Below are positions 42,001-49,835 of a stretch of 64,000 nt of DNA, one piece after another. Numbering within the stretch: the stretch's first letter is position 1; every line of letters starts with the position of its first letter. The position numbers and the translations under genes were made by a program. Below the pieces are notes generated by a model, which was not told the DNA's origin, made no database searches, and was given only the letters and a program-made list of their open reading frames with translations. Location: positions 1 to 64,000 of the forward strand of contig NZ_BCVA01000007.1 in NCBI RefSeq assembly GCF_001591505.1, given 5' to 3'. Source of the DNA: Neobacillus niacini NBRC 15566. GTDB lineage: Bacteria > Bacillota > Bacilli > Bacillales > Cytobacillaceae.

Positions 42001-43204
42001 AGAAGCAAATACTGCCTACGCTTATCAAGATTCTTTTTGGCCAACAGCTGAATTTTTCCCAAATGCAAATGGTGAATTTAAATTTGGTGTCTTACCAGAA
42101 GAATATGCAAACTATCCAACAAATATAAGAATCTATACGTATGATTACGCTACAGCAGGAAATCCGATTTTCCCTGAATTTACTTTTATTAATAAAGGTG
42201 AAAAATATTCGACAATTAAACCAAATACAACAGCTGTAAGTCTTGGATCGGAGTTTGTCAATACATTTACCGTTCAAAACGCGCAAGATTTAACAAGTGC
42301 ATCTGTAACTATCGATGTCCCTAATTTCTATAAAGTTGAAGACGTTAAGCCATCAAAACAGCTTGAAGATCTTGCAAAGAAAAATAATTGGATTATTAAT
42401 GTTGCAAAGCCACAAATTACCGAAAATACTTGGTCTAATCTTTCTACATTTGCTGTAGATATTGTAGACAAAAAGACAAAATTACCAGTTTCCATTAATG
42501 ATGATATTGATTTATTGGATATCACATTAAAAGTAGTCGATGACCATAATTACATGGTAGAAAGTTCATTCTATTATCAAGAATCTTCCTATCAAACAAG
42601 CTCAGGCAGTAAGTTTACTTTACCAACATTGGCTGATAAGTTTAAATTCATCTCGCAGCACTCATGGGTAGAAGGTTACTATCATGGTGAAGCAGTTAAT
42701 TTAGATAACTATGATCTAGATTATTCAAAGATTGGAACAAAAGCTTATCTGGTTGATAAAAACGGTAAAAAGTACCCTGCTGATATTTCAGAAAGAGGGT
42801 ATATGACTTTTACAGATATTCCTGCTACGAAAGATGAATATACGTTAATCATAGATATTCCAGGACATTTCCTTTACAGTAAAAAATTAACTTTAAGCAG
42901 GACAAATGATGGAAAAGTCCAAGGTAATTTCTATAGTATATATACAGATACAGCTGCTGCGGGAGATGTCAATGGAGATCATGTAATCGATATTTATGAC
43001 GCAAAGCTTGTTGCAAACAACGCTGGAGTTACAGGGGAAAGAGTGAAAGAAGATCTTAACAAAGATGGAGTCGTTGACATGATTGACTTCAACTATGTCG
43101 AAAAGAACTTCATGTCCATCAATCCGTACTTCCCAACGTCTAATAAACCAGTTGAAAAAACTAAAAATCTAACATTAGAAGAATTGAAAAAAAGTTTTAA
43201 TTAA
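39062..43204 (+). CDS. large secreted subtilisin-like serine protease with PA insert and dockerin-like C-terminus
   Basis: A 1380-residue S8 peptidase. Signal peptide about residues 1-34 (ending KSYA). Prodomain (inhibitor I9-like) to about 190. Catalytic domain with Asp226 (VLDTGIDYNHPD), His near 282 (HGTHVAGTIA) and Ser near 599 (GTSMATPHVAGVAALL), interrupted by a PA domain (about 430-540, KVAFIARGEISFDEKIRRA). Then several beta-sandwich-like segments, and at about 1300-1360 two calcium-binding dockerin-like repeats (DVNGDHVIDIYDAKLVANN; DLNKDGVVDMIDFNYVEKNF). GAAGGAGCG precedes the ATG. It resembles Vpr-type minor proteases but is much longer. No sortase motif or S-layer domain is seen, so it is probably released or held by the C-terminus. 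Confidence 0.9.
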   Translation: MKNRKKQFLNVMVSGVIASSILTSYLMPQQKSYAISNSAESILKGLTEKQRQSIKKLTPQEGFIIDPSLLSLKEKTANVIVEFKTAPVENAQPSKTKGTSKNKAEKIKGEQEYFKQRLEELFKGKKESAQNIKDDSLPYQIKQTYQNVFNGMAMTIPTSEINTLLETGVVKRIWKDNVVRLPKNESTTTQEPTTAKLIPPALPHIGVDRLHNEGLKGQGIKVGVLDTGIDYNHPDLKDVYKGGYDFVQNDSDPMETTRAEWLASGQPETINGSAYYTEHGTHVAGTIASNPKNDVEYAMTGVAPNVDLYAYRVLGEYGSGYDSSVIAGIERAVEDGMDIINLSLGNSNNHSLDATSVAINNAALKGVIPVIAGGNAGPNPGTLGSPGASPLAITVGASDVPTDIPTVKASFADISVQNTLMGHGLGKDYLQLIDTEYDVVEVGIGTEEDYTDKNVNGKVAFIARGEISFDEKIRRAHEKGAAAVLLYNNEDGEIPFFLGENHGYIPTFKMLNADGVKLSEKLKADPTAKLKLTDLQSNMTTGDELADFSSRGPVSNNFDIKPDVVAPGVSTFSTVPEYINSPEDGVDYTSGYASLSGTSMATPHVAGVAALLLQSHPDYTVADVKAALMNTADPLKGRTYNVNEVGAGRVDAYEAVHNTTLFEVQNRETSLDENGIKIEIDDISGSIPFGSMAQSSETQNKATSISIKNLSSELETYHTRVEFLTIDGVSKEAGKNGVTLQLPSTIEVNGNESENMNAEISIPANAEFGVYQGYIYIENESKTAEYQIPFHVRYAKPGFEKLTFYKNAITNDLSNFHPYIEPFTPVDFKLNSHMKTIDVVVSDLDGKPIGFYGTFNLENAAVDTDYFIFFGFSGEVKHFTGDPNKPLALEYEPLKEGKYIVSYIGTGVDGKTYKIDNDMVIDNTAPTLEFDKKTGIKELTSSDLTTESYDGQDYTAYWVHGKLYDDTIDYLKSRGHDITQEANTAYAYQDSFWPTAEFFPNANGEFKFGVLPEEYANYPTNIRIYTYDYATAGNPIFPEFTFINKGEKYSTIKPNTTAVSLGSEFVNTFTVQNAQDLTSASVTIDVPNFYKVEDVKPSKQLEDLAKKNNWIINVAKPQITENTWSNLSTFAVDIVDKKTKLPVSINDDIDLLDITLKVVDDHNYMVESSFYYQESSYQTSSGSKFTLPTLADKFKFISQHSWVEGYYHGEAVNLDNYDLDYSKIGTKAYLVDKNGKKYPADISERGYMTFTDIPATKDEYTLIIDIPGHFLYSKKLTLSRTNDGKVQGNFYSIYTDTAAAGDVNGDHVIDIYDAKLVANNAGVTGERVKEDLNKDGVVDMIDFNYVEKNFMSINPYFPTSNKPVEKTKNLTLEELKKSFN

Positions 43205-43212
43205 AAAAAAGA

Positions 43213-43240
43213 GGGTGCCTTTTAACAAAGGCATCCTTTT
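43213..43240 (+). terminator. terminator after protease gene
   Basis: GGGTGCCTTT pairs with AAAGGCATCC (one wobble), followed by a T run. Confidence 0.75.
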
Positions 43241-43340
43241 TACTTGGATCACTTAAACCTGTGGAAAAGAACATGGAGAGTAATTGAACGATGAACCGTT
43301 AATACCAGCTGCTGAATACCAAACAAGAACAGCATAACCA

Positions 43341-43376
43341 AAAAGCCGATTTCCTATTAGGAACATCGGTTTTTTC
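43341..43376. terminator. second hairpin between protease and blaI
   Basis: AAGCCGAT and ATCGGTT form an outer stem around TTCCTATTAGGAA, followed by six Ts. Otherwise 43241-43496 shows no gene. Confidence 0.6.
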
Positions 43377-43496
43377 TATATAAACAATAGATAGTGAAAG
43401 AGTACAAAGAGGAATTTGTAACAATTTCAGCATGCAAAGGGGATTTTTTACCATAAGCTAAAGTTACGACTATTTCTTTATGTTTTTGGACCGTCT

Positions 43497-43527
43497 TGCT
43501 ATAATAAATACTACAGTTGTAAAAGTA
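43497..43527 (+). promoter_or_regulatory. blaI-blaR1 promoter with overlapping Bla dyad
   Basis: An extended -10, TGC-TATAAT (43497-43505), is followed at once by a Bla-type dyad TACTACA-GT-TGTAAAA (43509-43524; the right half is imperfect). No good -35 hexamer is visible, in keeping with an extended -10 promoter. The dyad lies at the expected start of transcription, predicting BlaI autorepression. Confidence 0.7.
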
Positions 43528-43539
43528 GGAGGGATACTC

Positions 43540-43926
43540 ATGAAGGAGATTCCACAAATATCAGAAGCAGAATATGAAGTGATGAAGGTTATTTGGAACT
43601 TTGAGCCGATTTCGACTCCTGAGGTAGTGGAGAAATTATCGAATAAGAGTGATTGGAAGCCAAATACCATTCACACCATGCTGGCGCGCCTAGTTAAGAA
43701 AAAGGCTTTGCACGCAAGAAAAGACGGCCGAGTGTTTATTTATACTTCACTCGTTGAAAAGCATGAATATGTTGAGCAAAAAAGTAAATCCTTTCTGCAG
43801 CAGTTTTTCGGAGGCACACTAAATTCAATGATATTAAATTTTATTGAGAATGATAAGTTATCGAATGAAGATATTTCGGAATTAAAGAAAATATTATCCA
43901 TGAGAGACAAGAAAGGGGAAAAATAA
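43540..43926 (+). CDS. blaI: BlaI/MecI-family repressor
   Basis: A 128-residue repressor: N-terminal winged helix (ISEAEYEVMKVIWNFEPIST, WKPNTIHTMLARLVKKK) and a C-terminal helical dimerisation and cleavage region. ATG 43540 follows AGGAGGG; the frame open to 43480 lies in the promoter. It is expected to bind TACTACA/TGTAGTA dyads at 43509, 45773, 47904 and 47933 until inactivated in response to BlaR1. One-base overlap with blaR1. Confidence 0.93.
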   Translation: MKEIPQISEAEYEVMKVIWNFEPISTPEVVEKLSNKSDWKPNTIHTMLARLVKKKALHARKDGRVFIYTSLVEKHEYVEQKSKSFLQQFFGGTLNSMILNFIENDKLSNEDISELKKILSMRDKKGEK

Positions 43927-45722
43927 TGGATACCATGCTGCTAAGGATTTTGGTTAGTACAATCGTGGTATCCCTCCTTATTTTCATCATTCTTTTAATC
44001 AAAAAGCTATTAAACAATCATATGACGGTGAAAGCACACTATCATATTTGGTATTTTCTTTGCATTCCAATCCTTGCTGCTTTTTTACCTTGGAGGAATT
44101 ATCACTTGGGAGAAGGAACTCAGTATTTTAAAAGCTTCCTTTTTTTTCATAGAGACGGGCTTTCGAAGAGTGAAGGGGAAAATGGAGTGGATACCTTTCA
44201 GGCGCCAAACAGCGACTTATTACATGATTTCACGATATCTGTAAACAAGTCAATGCCCGATTTCCTCTACGATACATTTTATACAGTTTGGGTCATCGGA
44301 GTAGTTCTTTTTGCTGTGGCTGCTGTTTATTCAAACTATCAAATCTATCAGATGAAAAAGTCAGCTGTGGCTGTTCATAACCATGAGTTAAATGAACTAT
44401 TCGAAGCGTGCAAAGAGTTGGTTGGGGTGAAAAGAAACATAAGGCTGCGGGAGACCTCTTTAATTACATCTCCAATCACGGTGGGGATTTTTCAACCCTA
44501 TATTTTATTACCCAGCAAAACGCAAGAAGCATTCTCATTAAATGAAATAAAATACGTGTTTTTGCACGAGTTGCACCATCAAAAAAGCAAGGATCTGTTC
44601 GTGAATTACGTCATGTGGATGTTTAGTATCATTTATTGGTTTAACCCGTTCGTTTGGTATGCCTTAAAAAGGATTAGAATGGATCGGGAATTGGCTTGTG
44701 ATGCTTCGGTTTTAAATCTCTTGGATGAGAGTGGATATATCGAGTATGGACATACGATCATTCGGTTTGCAGATAAAAAACATGATCGTACCTTTGAACA
44801 TTTTGCTCCAGGGATAGGTGGTACAAAAAAACAAATAACACAAAGAATCAAAAGCATTGCAAGCTTCTCAATCGATTCTCCATTATTAAAATGGAAAAGC
44901 AAGGTCATTTGTGCAGTTTTAGGAATTGTTGTGCTATTCCTTGCTCCAATCACCACCGTTATTGCCAGCCCAGATGATGTGTATCATTTTAGCAGGAAGA
45001 ATACGGTCTATGAAGATTTAAGCGCATATTTTGAAGGCTACAAGGGCAGCTTTGTTTTATATGATCCCTCGAAAGATCAATATCAAATTTATAATCGAGA
45101 GATGAGTGAACAGCGAATTTCTCCTAATAGCACATATAAAATATATTCTGCCTTATTTGCATTGGAATCCAATGTGATTTCCACAAATAACAATAGCCAG
45201 TTGTGGGATGGTGAAATGTATCCCTATCAAGAATGGAATCAAAATCAAAATTTAGCCTCTGCCTTGAGCCGTTCCGTGAATTGGTATTTTCAAAATACCG
45301 ATCGTGAGGTAGGGAGAACGCAGCTACAAGATTATTTTCACAAGATAAAATACGGGAATGAGGATCTTTCAGGTGATTTGGAGAGTTACTGGATGGAATC
45401 TTCTTTAAAAATATCACCAATCGAACAAGTTCAATTATTATACCAATTAGAAGAAAATCAATGGGGTTTTAAAGCGGAAAATATCAAATCGGTAAAAAAA
45501 TCAATTCTAATAGATGTGCAAAAGAATAAGCGGTTGTATGGTAAAACGGGAACAGGAATGATTAATGGTAAGAATGTAAATGGCTGGTTTATTGGCTTTG
45601 TCGATAATAGTGAAAATCGTTATTATTTCGCCATTAATATTCAAAATAAGGATGGGCAGGCACAAGGAAGCAAGGCAGCGGAGATTGCCAAGCAGATTCT
45701 GCAACATAAAAAGATATATTAA
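43926..45722 (+). CDS. blaR1: BlaR1-family beta-lactam sensor/signal transducer
   Basis: A 598-residue membrane metalloprotease-sensor. N-terminal membrane helices (about 5-27, 37-55, 115-135) and the M56 zinc site LHELHHQKSKD near residue 216, another membrane segment near 330-350, then an extracellular class D-like penicillin-binding sensor: STYK near 405, SVN near 450 and KTG in YGKTGTG near 540. Acylation of the sensor serine by a beta-lactam triggers cytoplasmic proteolysis that relieves BlaI repression. Confidence 0.93.
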   Translation: MDTMLLRILVSTIVVSLLIFIILLIKKLLNNHMTVKAHYHIWYFLCIPILAAFLPWRNYHLGEGTQYFKSFLFFHRDGLSKSEGENGVDTFQAPNSDLLHDFTISVNKSMPDFLYDTFYTVWVIGVVLFAVAAVYSNYQIYQMKKSAVAVHNHELNELFEACKELVGVKRNIRLRETSLITSPITVGIFQPYILLPSKTQEAFSLNEIKYVFLHELHHQKSKDLFVNYVMWMFSIIYWFNPFVWYALKRIRMDRELACDASVLNLLDESGYIEYGHTIIRFADKKHDRTFEHFAPGIGGTKKQITQRIKSIASFSIDSPLLKWKSKVICAVLGIVVLFLAPITTVIASPDDVYHFSRKNTVYEDLSAYFEGYKGSFVLYDPSKDQYQIYNREMSEQRISPNSTYKIYSALFALESNVISTNNNSQLWDGEMYPYQEWNQNQNLASALSRSVNWYFQNTDREVGRTQLQDYFHKIKYGNEDLSGDLESYWMESSLKISPIEQVQLLYQLEENQWGFKAENIKSVKKSILIDVQKNKRLYGKTGTGMINGKNVNGWFIGFVDNSENRYYFAINIQNKDGQAQGSKAAEIAKQILQHKKIY

Positions 45723-45772
45723 TAATTAACCCCAGAAAGGATTACTCTTCCTTTTTGGGACTTTTAGGATTT

Positions 45773-45794
45773 AAATACTACAAATGTAGTATTT
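45773..45794. promoter_or_regulatory. Bla operator upstream of the PBP gene
   Basis: A perfect 22-base palindrome: AAATACTACA, AA, TGTAGTATTT. It contains the TACTACA/TGTAGTA BlaI recognition halves and lies 46 bases before the PBP start codon. Confidence 0.85.
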
Positions 45795-45839
45795 GTAACA
45801 ACCTTACAAACCCCCATTATATGAAAGGGCTGATGTGTT

Positions 45840-47888
45840 TTGAAACAGAAAAAACAGAAAGAAAATATAGTAATAATCCGATCGAGATTGAATGCTCTCT
45901 TTACCATGGTCTTTGTTCTTTTTTCAATCCTGATTCTCCGCCTTGGCGTGATTCAAATTATCAAAGGGGAGGTCTTTGCGGCTCAGGCAAAGAGGACAGA
46001 TGTGACGCCTGTCAGCTATTCCGTTCCACGCGGGAAAATATACGATACGAATCATAAGTTAGTAGTCTACAACATTCCAGAAAAGGCGATTATCTATACA
46101 CCGCCGAAAAATCCCCAGCCAGGCGAATTGCTTGAACTGGCCAATAAGTTAAATACCTTTCTGGACATGACTGATAAAGAGATCAATAAAGTAACAGATC
46201 GGGATTTGAAAGATATCTGGCTGGTTGTACATAACAATGGCACGGATTTAATCACAAAGAAGGAGGAAAAATTATATCAACAGAAAAAGCTAAATGACGA
46301 GGATTTATACCGATTTAAATTAAAGCGCATTACAGAAAGCGATCTAAAGGCAATGAACAAAAACCTGGCGTCGATTTATCGGAAACTGTCGTCGGCCATC
46401 GCTCTAACACCGTCAGTGATCAAAAATGAAAATGTAACAGAGGAAGAGTTTGCGAAGGTCAATGAAAATCTGGAAGACTTGCCGGGTGTGGAAGGCACGA
46501 CCGATTGGAAAAGGGGCAAGACCTATGGGGAAACGTTTTGGAATATGCTTGGGGAAGTAACGAGTGAAGATGAAGGTTTACCCGCAGAAAAGGTAGATTA
46601 CTATACAGCTAGAGGGTACAAATTAAATGACCGCGTCGGGAAAAGCTATATTGAAGAGCTATATGATGGCGTGTTGCAAGGCCAAAAGGAAAAAGTAAAA
46701 ACGGTAACAGATCAAAATGGAAATGTGGTGAGTACAGACATTGTATCGGAAGGGAAGAGCGGGAACGATATTGTTCTGACCATTGATATGGAGTTCCAAT
46801 CCCAAGTGGAAAATATAATTCAGGAAGAATTAGTTAATGCAATTCAGAAGCCGCATACGGATACCCTTGACACTGCCTTTGTTGTGGCAATGGAACCGAA
46901 AACAGGTCACATTCTGGCAATGTCAGGAAAAGTGTACAACAGGCAGTCCAGAAAGTTTACCGATTTTACACCGGGGGCCTTCACTTATGCGTTTGAACAG
47001 GGATCCGTTGTAAAGGGGGCTACCGTATTAACTGGATATCAAACAGGTGTCAGGGATTTCGGGGAAATCGTGCTGGATGAGGTCATGCGATTTAAGGGTT
47101 CTGGAACCTTTTCTTCCTACGAAGTCATGAACAGTATTAACGAATTAGAGGCATTAGAGCGTTCATCAAACGTTTATATGTGGAAAACCGCGATCGAAAT
47201 TATGGGTGGCAAGTATGTCCCCAATGGCACGTTGAATATCAATCCGAAAAGTATTGAAACCATCCGCTATTATTTCAATCAATTTGGTTTAGGCATCCCG
47301 ACAGGTATTGATTTTAATAATGAAACGGCAGGAATTAAAGGAACCAATACAAGCACCTACTTTCAAATTGCCATCGGCCAATTAGATACCTATACACCAA
47401 TGCAAATTACACAGTATATTACAACGATTGCCAATGGAGGATACCGGATGAAGCCTCAATTAGTGAAGGAGATTCGTGAAACCAATCCGAATGGCAATGA
47501 ACCAGGTAGCGTAATCGATGAAATCGAACCAGTGGTGCTAAATCAAGTGGATATGAGTGAGGAGATGATTAAGCGGGTTCAACAAGGTTTTTGGCTGGTT
47601 ACCCATGGTGCCAAAGGAACAGCGAGAGGATATTTTAAAGACGAACCGTACAATGCCGCGGGTAAAACCGGGACCTCGGAATCCTATAAAAATGGGGTGA
47701 AAACTTGGAATCTTTCTTTTGCTGGTTATGCTCCATTCAATGATCCCGAGATTGCCATTGCCGTTATTGTACCCAATGCCTACCGTGATGGTTATGCTCA
47801 GCCTCACAGTGCAGCTAATATCATTAGCCAGCGGGTTTTTCGAGCATATTTTGACACTAATGAAAAAGGACACCAAACTACAAAATGA
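45840..47888 (+). CDS. class B penicillin-binding protein (transpeptidase)
   Basis: A 682-residue membrane-anchored transpeptidase. N-terminal anchor about residues 20-42; PBP dimerisation domain (YSVPRGKIYDTN, then a long insert with VEGTTDWKRGKTYG); transpeptidase motifs SVVK with Ser389, SSN near 441 and KTGTSE near 608. There are no PASTA domains. Start TTG 45840, AAAGGG about 11 bases upstream. Having its own Bla operator suggests induction by beta-lactams, as for MecA; low affinity for beta-lactams is therefore plausible but cannot be shown from sequence alone. Confidence 0.9.
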   Translation: MKQKKQKENIVIIRSRLNALFTMVFVLFSILILRLGVIQIIKGEVFAAQAKRTDVTPVSYSVPRGKIYDTNHKLVVYNIPEKAIIYTPPKNPQPGELLELANKLNTFLDMTDKEINKVTDRDLKDIWLVVHNNGTDLITKKEEKLYQQKKLNDEDLYRFKLKRITESDLKAMNKNLASIYRKLSSAIALTPSVIKNENVTEEEFAKVNENLEDLPGVEGTTDWKRGKTYGETFWNMLGEVTSEDEGLPAEKVDYYTARGYKLNDRVGKSYIEELYDGVLQGQKEKVKTVTDQNGNVVSTDIVSEGKSGNDIVLTIDMEFQSQVENIIQEELVNAIQKPHTDTLDTAFVVAMEPKTGHILAMSGKVYNRQSRKFTDFTPGAFTYAFEQGSVVKGATVLTGYQTGVRDFGEIVLDEVMRFKGSGTFSSYEVMNSINELEALERSSNVYMWKTAIEIMGGKYVPNGTLNINPKSIETIRYYFNQFGLGIPTGIDFNNETAGIKGTNTSTYFQIAIGQLDTYTPMQITQYITTIANGGYRMKPQLVKEIRETNPNGNEPGSVIDEIEPVVLNQVDMSEEMIKRVQQGFWLVTHGAKGTARGYFKDEPYNAAGKTGTSESYKNGVKTWNLSFAGYAPFNDPEIAIAVIVPNAYRDGYAQPHSAANIISQRVFRAYFDTNEKGHQTTK

Positions 47889-47890
47889 TA

Positions 47891-47919
47891 TTGACATCCT
47901 TTTATTACAAGTGTAGTAT
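47891..47919 (+). promoter_or_regulatory. beta-lactamase promoter overlapped by a Bla dyad
   Basis: TTGACA (47891-47896), 17 bases, TAGTAT (47914-47919). An imperfect dyad, ATTACA-AG-TGTAGT, at 47904-47917 covers the spacer and -10 box. Confidence 0.75.
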
Positions 47920-47932
47920 TACGTATGTAGTT

Positions 47933-47952
47933 AATACTACATTTGTAGTATT
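47933..47952. promoter_or_regulatory. second Bla operator upstream of the beta-lactamase gene
   Basis: A perfect 20-base palindrome AATACTACA-TT-TGTAGTATT, 14 bases downstream of the -10 box. Together with the dyad over the promoter this makes the double-operator arrangement typical of bla genes. The 284 bases from here to the beta-lactamase start form an unusually long leader. Confidence 0.85.
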
Positions 47953-48236
47953 TTGAGGGCAATCTAATATTGCACATGTAATCAAATTGGAGAAAGGAGG
48001 AAATTTTCCCCTAACATTTCGGGGCAACAAAAGGATATGAAAGTGATGTTGACTATGATTAAAAATTTGCAAACGGAATAAATTTTTCGTTGCATAAAAA
48101 TGGAATTGAATTCAAAGTAATCCAAAATTTTTAGAATCAGTTTGTTAATAGCAGACGGTGTTAATCAATACATAATGATTAAACCCACTTATTCTATTAT
48201 CTGTACATCTATTATTAATAGAAAGAGGTTAAGATC

Positions 48237-49166
48237 TTGAGGAAAACACATAATATTTTCAGTATGAATAACTTTATACATGCCCTGCTTGTGCTAGTGG
48301 TTGCAATTGTATCGCTCGGCGGCTGGTCCGCCACCAATAAACTTTCGGGGAAGCCCGAAAAGGCAGTCACGAAAACACTAGCACCCCATATACATCGTGA
48401 GTTTGGAGAACTCGAGAGCAAATTTGACGCCCGGCTTGGGGTATACGCTATCGATACAGGCACAAACCAGACCGTTTCCTATCGGTCTCATGAGCGGTTC
48501 GCTTACGCATCTACTTACAAAGCACTTGCAGCGGGTGCATTGCTGCAGCAGTACTCAATTGATCAACTCGAGGAGTTAGTCACTTACAACAGCGAGGACA
48601 TCGTTTCGTATTCACCCGTGACAGAGCTTCACGTAGATACTGGGATGACTCTTGGGGAAGTTATCGAGGCTGCTGTCCGATATAGCGACAACACCGCCGG
48701 GAACCTTTTATTAGAGAAACTAGGAGGCCCTGAGGGATTTGAAACAGCACTGAGGCAGATTGGCGATAAGGTTACCGAGGCTGATCGCTACGAAACTGAT
48801 TTGAACTCAGCTATTCCTGGAGATACACGTGACACAAGCACACCAAAATCTCTTGCTACGAGCCTCAAGGCTTTCGCAGTCAGCGACTTGCTCCCTACTG
48901 AAAAACGTAAGATCCTGACAGATTGGATGCGGGGAAATGCCACTGGAGATGCATTGATCCGTTCTGGTGCACCAACAGGTTGGGAAGTCGCTGACAAGAG
49001 TGGTGCGGGAAGCTATGGAACGCGGAATGACATTGCGATTGTTTGGCCGCCGAATAGAGCTCCCATTGTCATCGCAGTTCTATCTAGCCGCGATACACAG
49101 AATGCTACCTATAACAATACGCTTATTGCAGAGGCTGCCAAGGTCGCACTTAACGCTCTGAAGTGA
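48237..49166 (+). CDS. class A beta-lactamase
   Basis: A 309-residue serine beta-lactamase. N-terminal hydrophobic signal/anchor about residues 12-32. Active-site motifs are all present: STYK near residue 92, SDN in RYSDNTAGN, the omega-loop [11 protein letters not shown] carrying the general-base Glu, and DKSGAG (KSG in place of KTG). TTG 48237 follows AAAGAGG; ATG 48267 is an alternative. It hydrolyses penicillins and perhaps other beta-lactams. It is at the end of the Bla-controlled cluster. Confidence 0.93.
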   Translation: MRKTHNIFSMNNFIHALLVLVVAIVSLGGWSATNKLSGKPEKAVTKTLAPHIHREFGELESKFDARLGVYAIDTGTNQTVSYRSHERFAYASTYKALAAGALLQQYSIDQLEELVTYNSEDIVSYSPVTELHVDTGMTLGEVIEAAVRYSDNTAGNLLLEKLGGPEGFETALRQIGDKVTEADRYETDLNSAIPGDTRDTSTPKSLATSLKAFAVSDLLPTEKRKILTDWMRGNATGDALIRSGAPTGWEVADKSGAGSYGTRNDIAIVWPPNRAPIVIAVLSSRDTQNATYNNTLIAEAAKVALNALK

Positions 49167-49255
49167 AGAGATAAATAAATTTACTTTTTTAAGCAACCTG
49201 TTTTTTGTATGTGCAACAATACCTAAATTCAATGGTCAGAAAATGATATCGTTAC

Positions 49256-49304
49256 AACCTGTAAAGTATTGTAAACATAAATTGTTAACAATACTTTACA
49301 GGTT
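49256..49304. promoter_or_regulatory. long inverted repeat: beta-lactamase terminator and candidate sigma-54 activator site
   Basis: AACCTGTAAAGTATTGT (49256-49272) and ACAATACTTTACAGGTT (49288-49304) are perfect 17-base arms followed by Ts, so the structure can terminate the beta-lactamase transcript. It also contains TTGTTAACAATACTTTACA (49282-49300), which recurs exactly at 52619-52637 upstream of the second sigma-54 promoter, marking it as a probable activator-binding site. Confidence 0.7.
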
Positions 49305-49349
49305 TTTTATTGTGTAAATAAAAAAACAGATAGGATAGGTGATAGGGGT

Positions 49350-49365
49350 TGGCACGAAAGTTGCA
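49350..49365 (+). promoter_or_regulatory. sigma-54 (-24/-12) promoter of the MaoC/ECH operon
   Basis: TGGCAC-GAAAG-TTGCA: a perfect match to the -24/-12 consensus TGGCACN5TTGCA, 24 bases before the MaoC start codon. Confidence 0.9.
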
Positions 49366-49388
49366 TTCCTAAGGTATGAGGTGATGAT

Positions 49389-49811
49389 ATGAAATTTAAA
49401 GAGTTATCCATTGGGCAGAAGTTTGAAACATTGTCTTATAAAGTGGGTAAGAATGAAATTATGACATTTGCCAGCCAATTTGACCCACAGTACATGCATA
49501 TTGATGAAGAAAAGGCAAAACAGAGCAGATTTAAAGGCATTATCGCATCAGGGCTGCATACATTAAGTCTTTCATTTAAATTATGGGTCGAGACCGGAGT
49601 TTTGGGTGAGGATGTCATCGCTGGTACAGGGGTCAATAATCTTAAATTTACGAAACCAGTGTATCCAGAGGATGTCCTTTATGTCACGGCTGAAGTGATA
49701 AAAAAGGAAGAAAGAAAAGGAGCTGGTGAAGTAACTTTATTACTATCAAGTTATAAAAATAATGGCGAACAAGTACTGCAAGCAGAAATCTCTGCACTAG
49801 TATCAAAATAA
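49389..49811 (+). CDS. MaoC-like (R)-specific enoyl-CoA hydratase/dehydratase
   Basis: A 140-residue hot-dog-fold protein. The MaoC catalytic region is MTFASQFDPQYMHIDEEKAK (Asp and His) and FKGIIASGLHTLSLSFKLW. It hydrates trans-2-enoyl-CoA to the R-3-hydroxyacyl form. GAGGTGATGAT precedes the ATG. First gene after a sigma-54 promoter, followed after 24 bases by an enoyl-CoA hydratase gene. Confidence 0.88.
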   Translation: MKFKELSIGQKFETLSYKVGKNEIMTFASQFDPQYMHIDEEKAKQSRFKGIIASGLHTLSLSFKLWVETGVLGEDVIAGTGVNNLKFTKPVYPEDVLYVTAEVIKKEERKGAGEVTLLLSSYKNNGEQVLQAEISALVSK

Positions 49812-49835
49812 TCAGTAGAAGGGTGAGGGTTAACA

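Noticed and set aside
45755-46057. 100-codon plus-strand frame overlapping the Bla operator and the PBP start
   Set aside because: It covers the operator and the PBP N-terminus in another frame; the PBP frame has the recognisable membrane anchor and domains.
48037-48081. 14-codon leader frame before the beta-lactamase
   Set aside because: Weak ribosome site and no recognisable attenuation logic; kept only as part of the leader finding.
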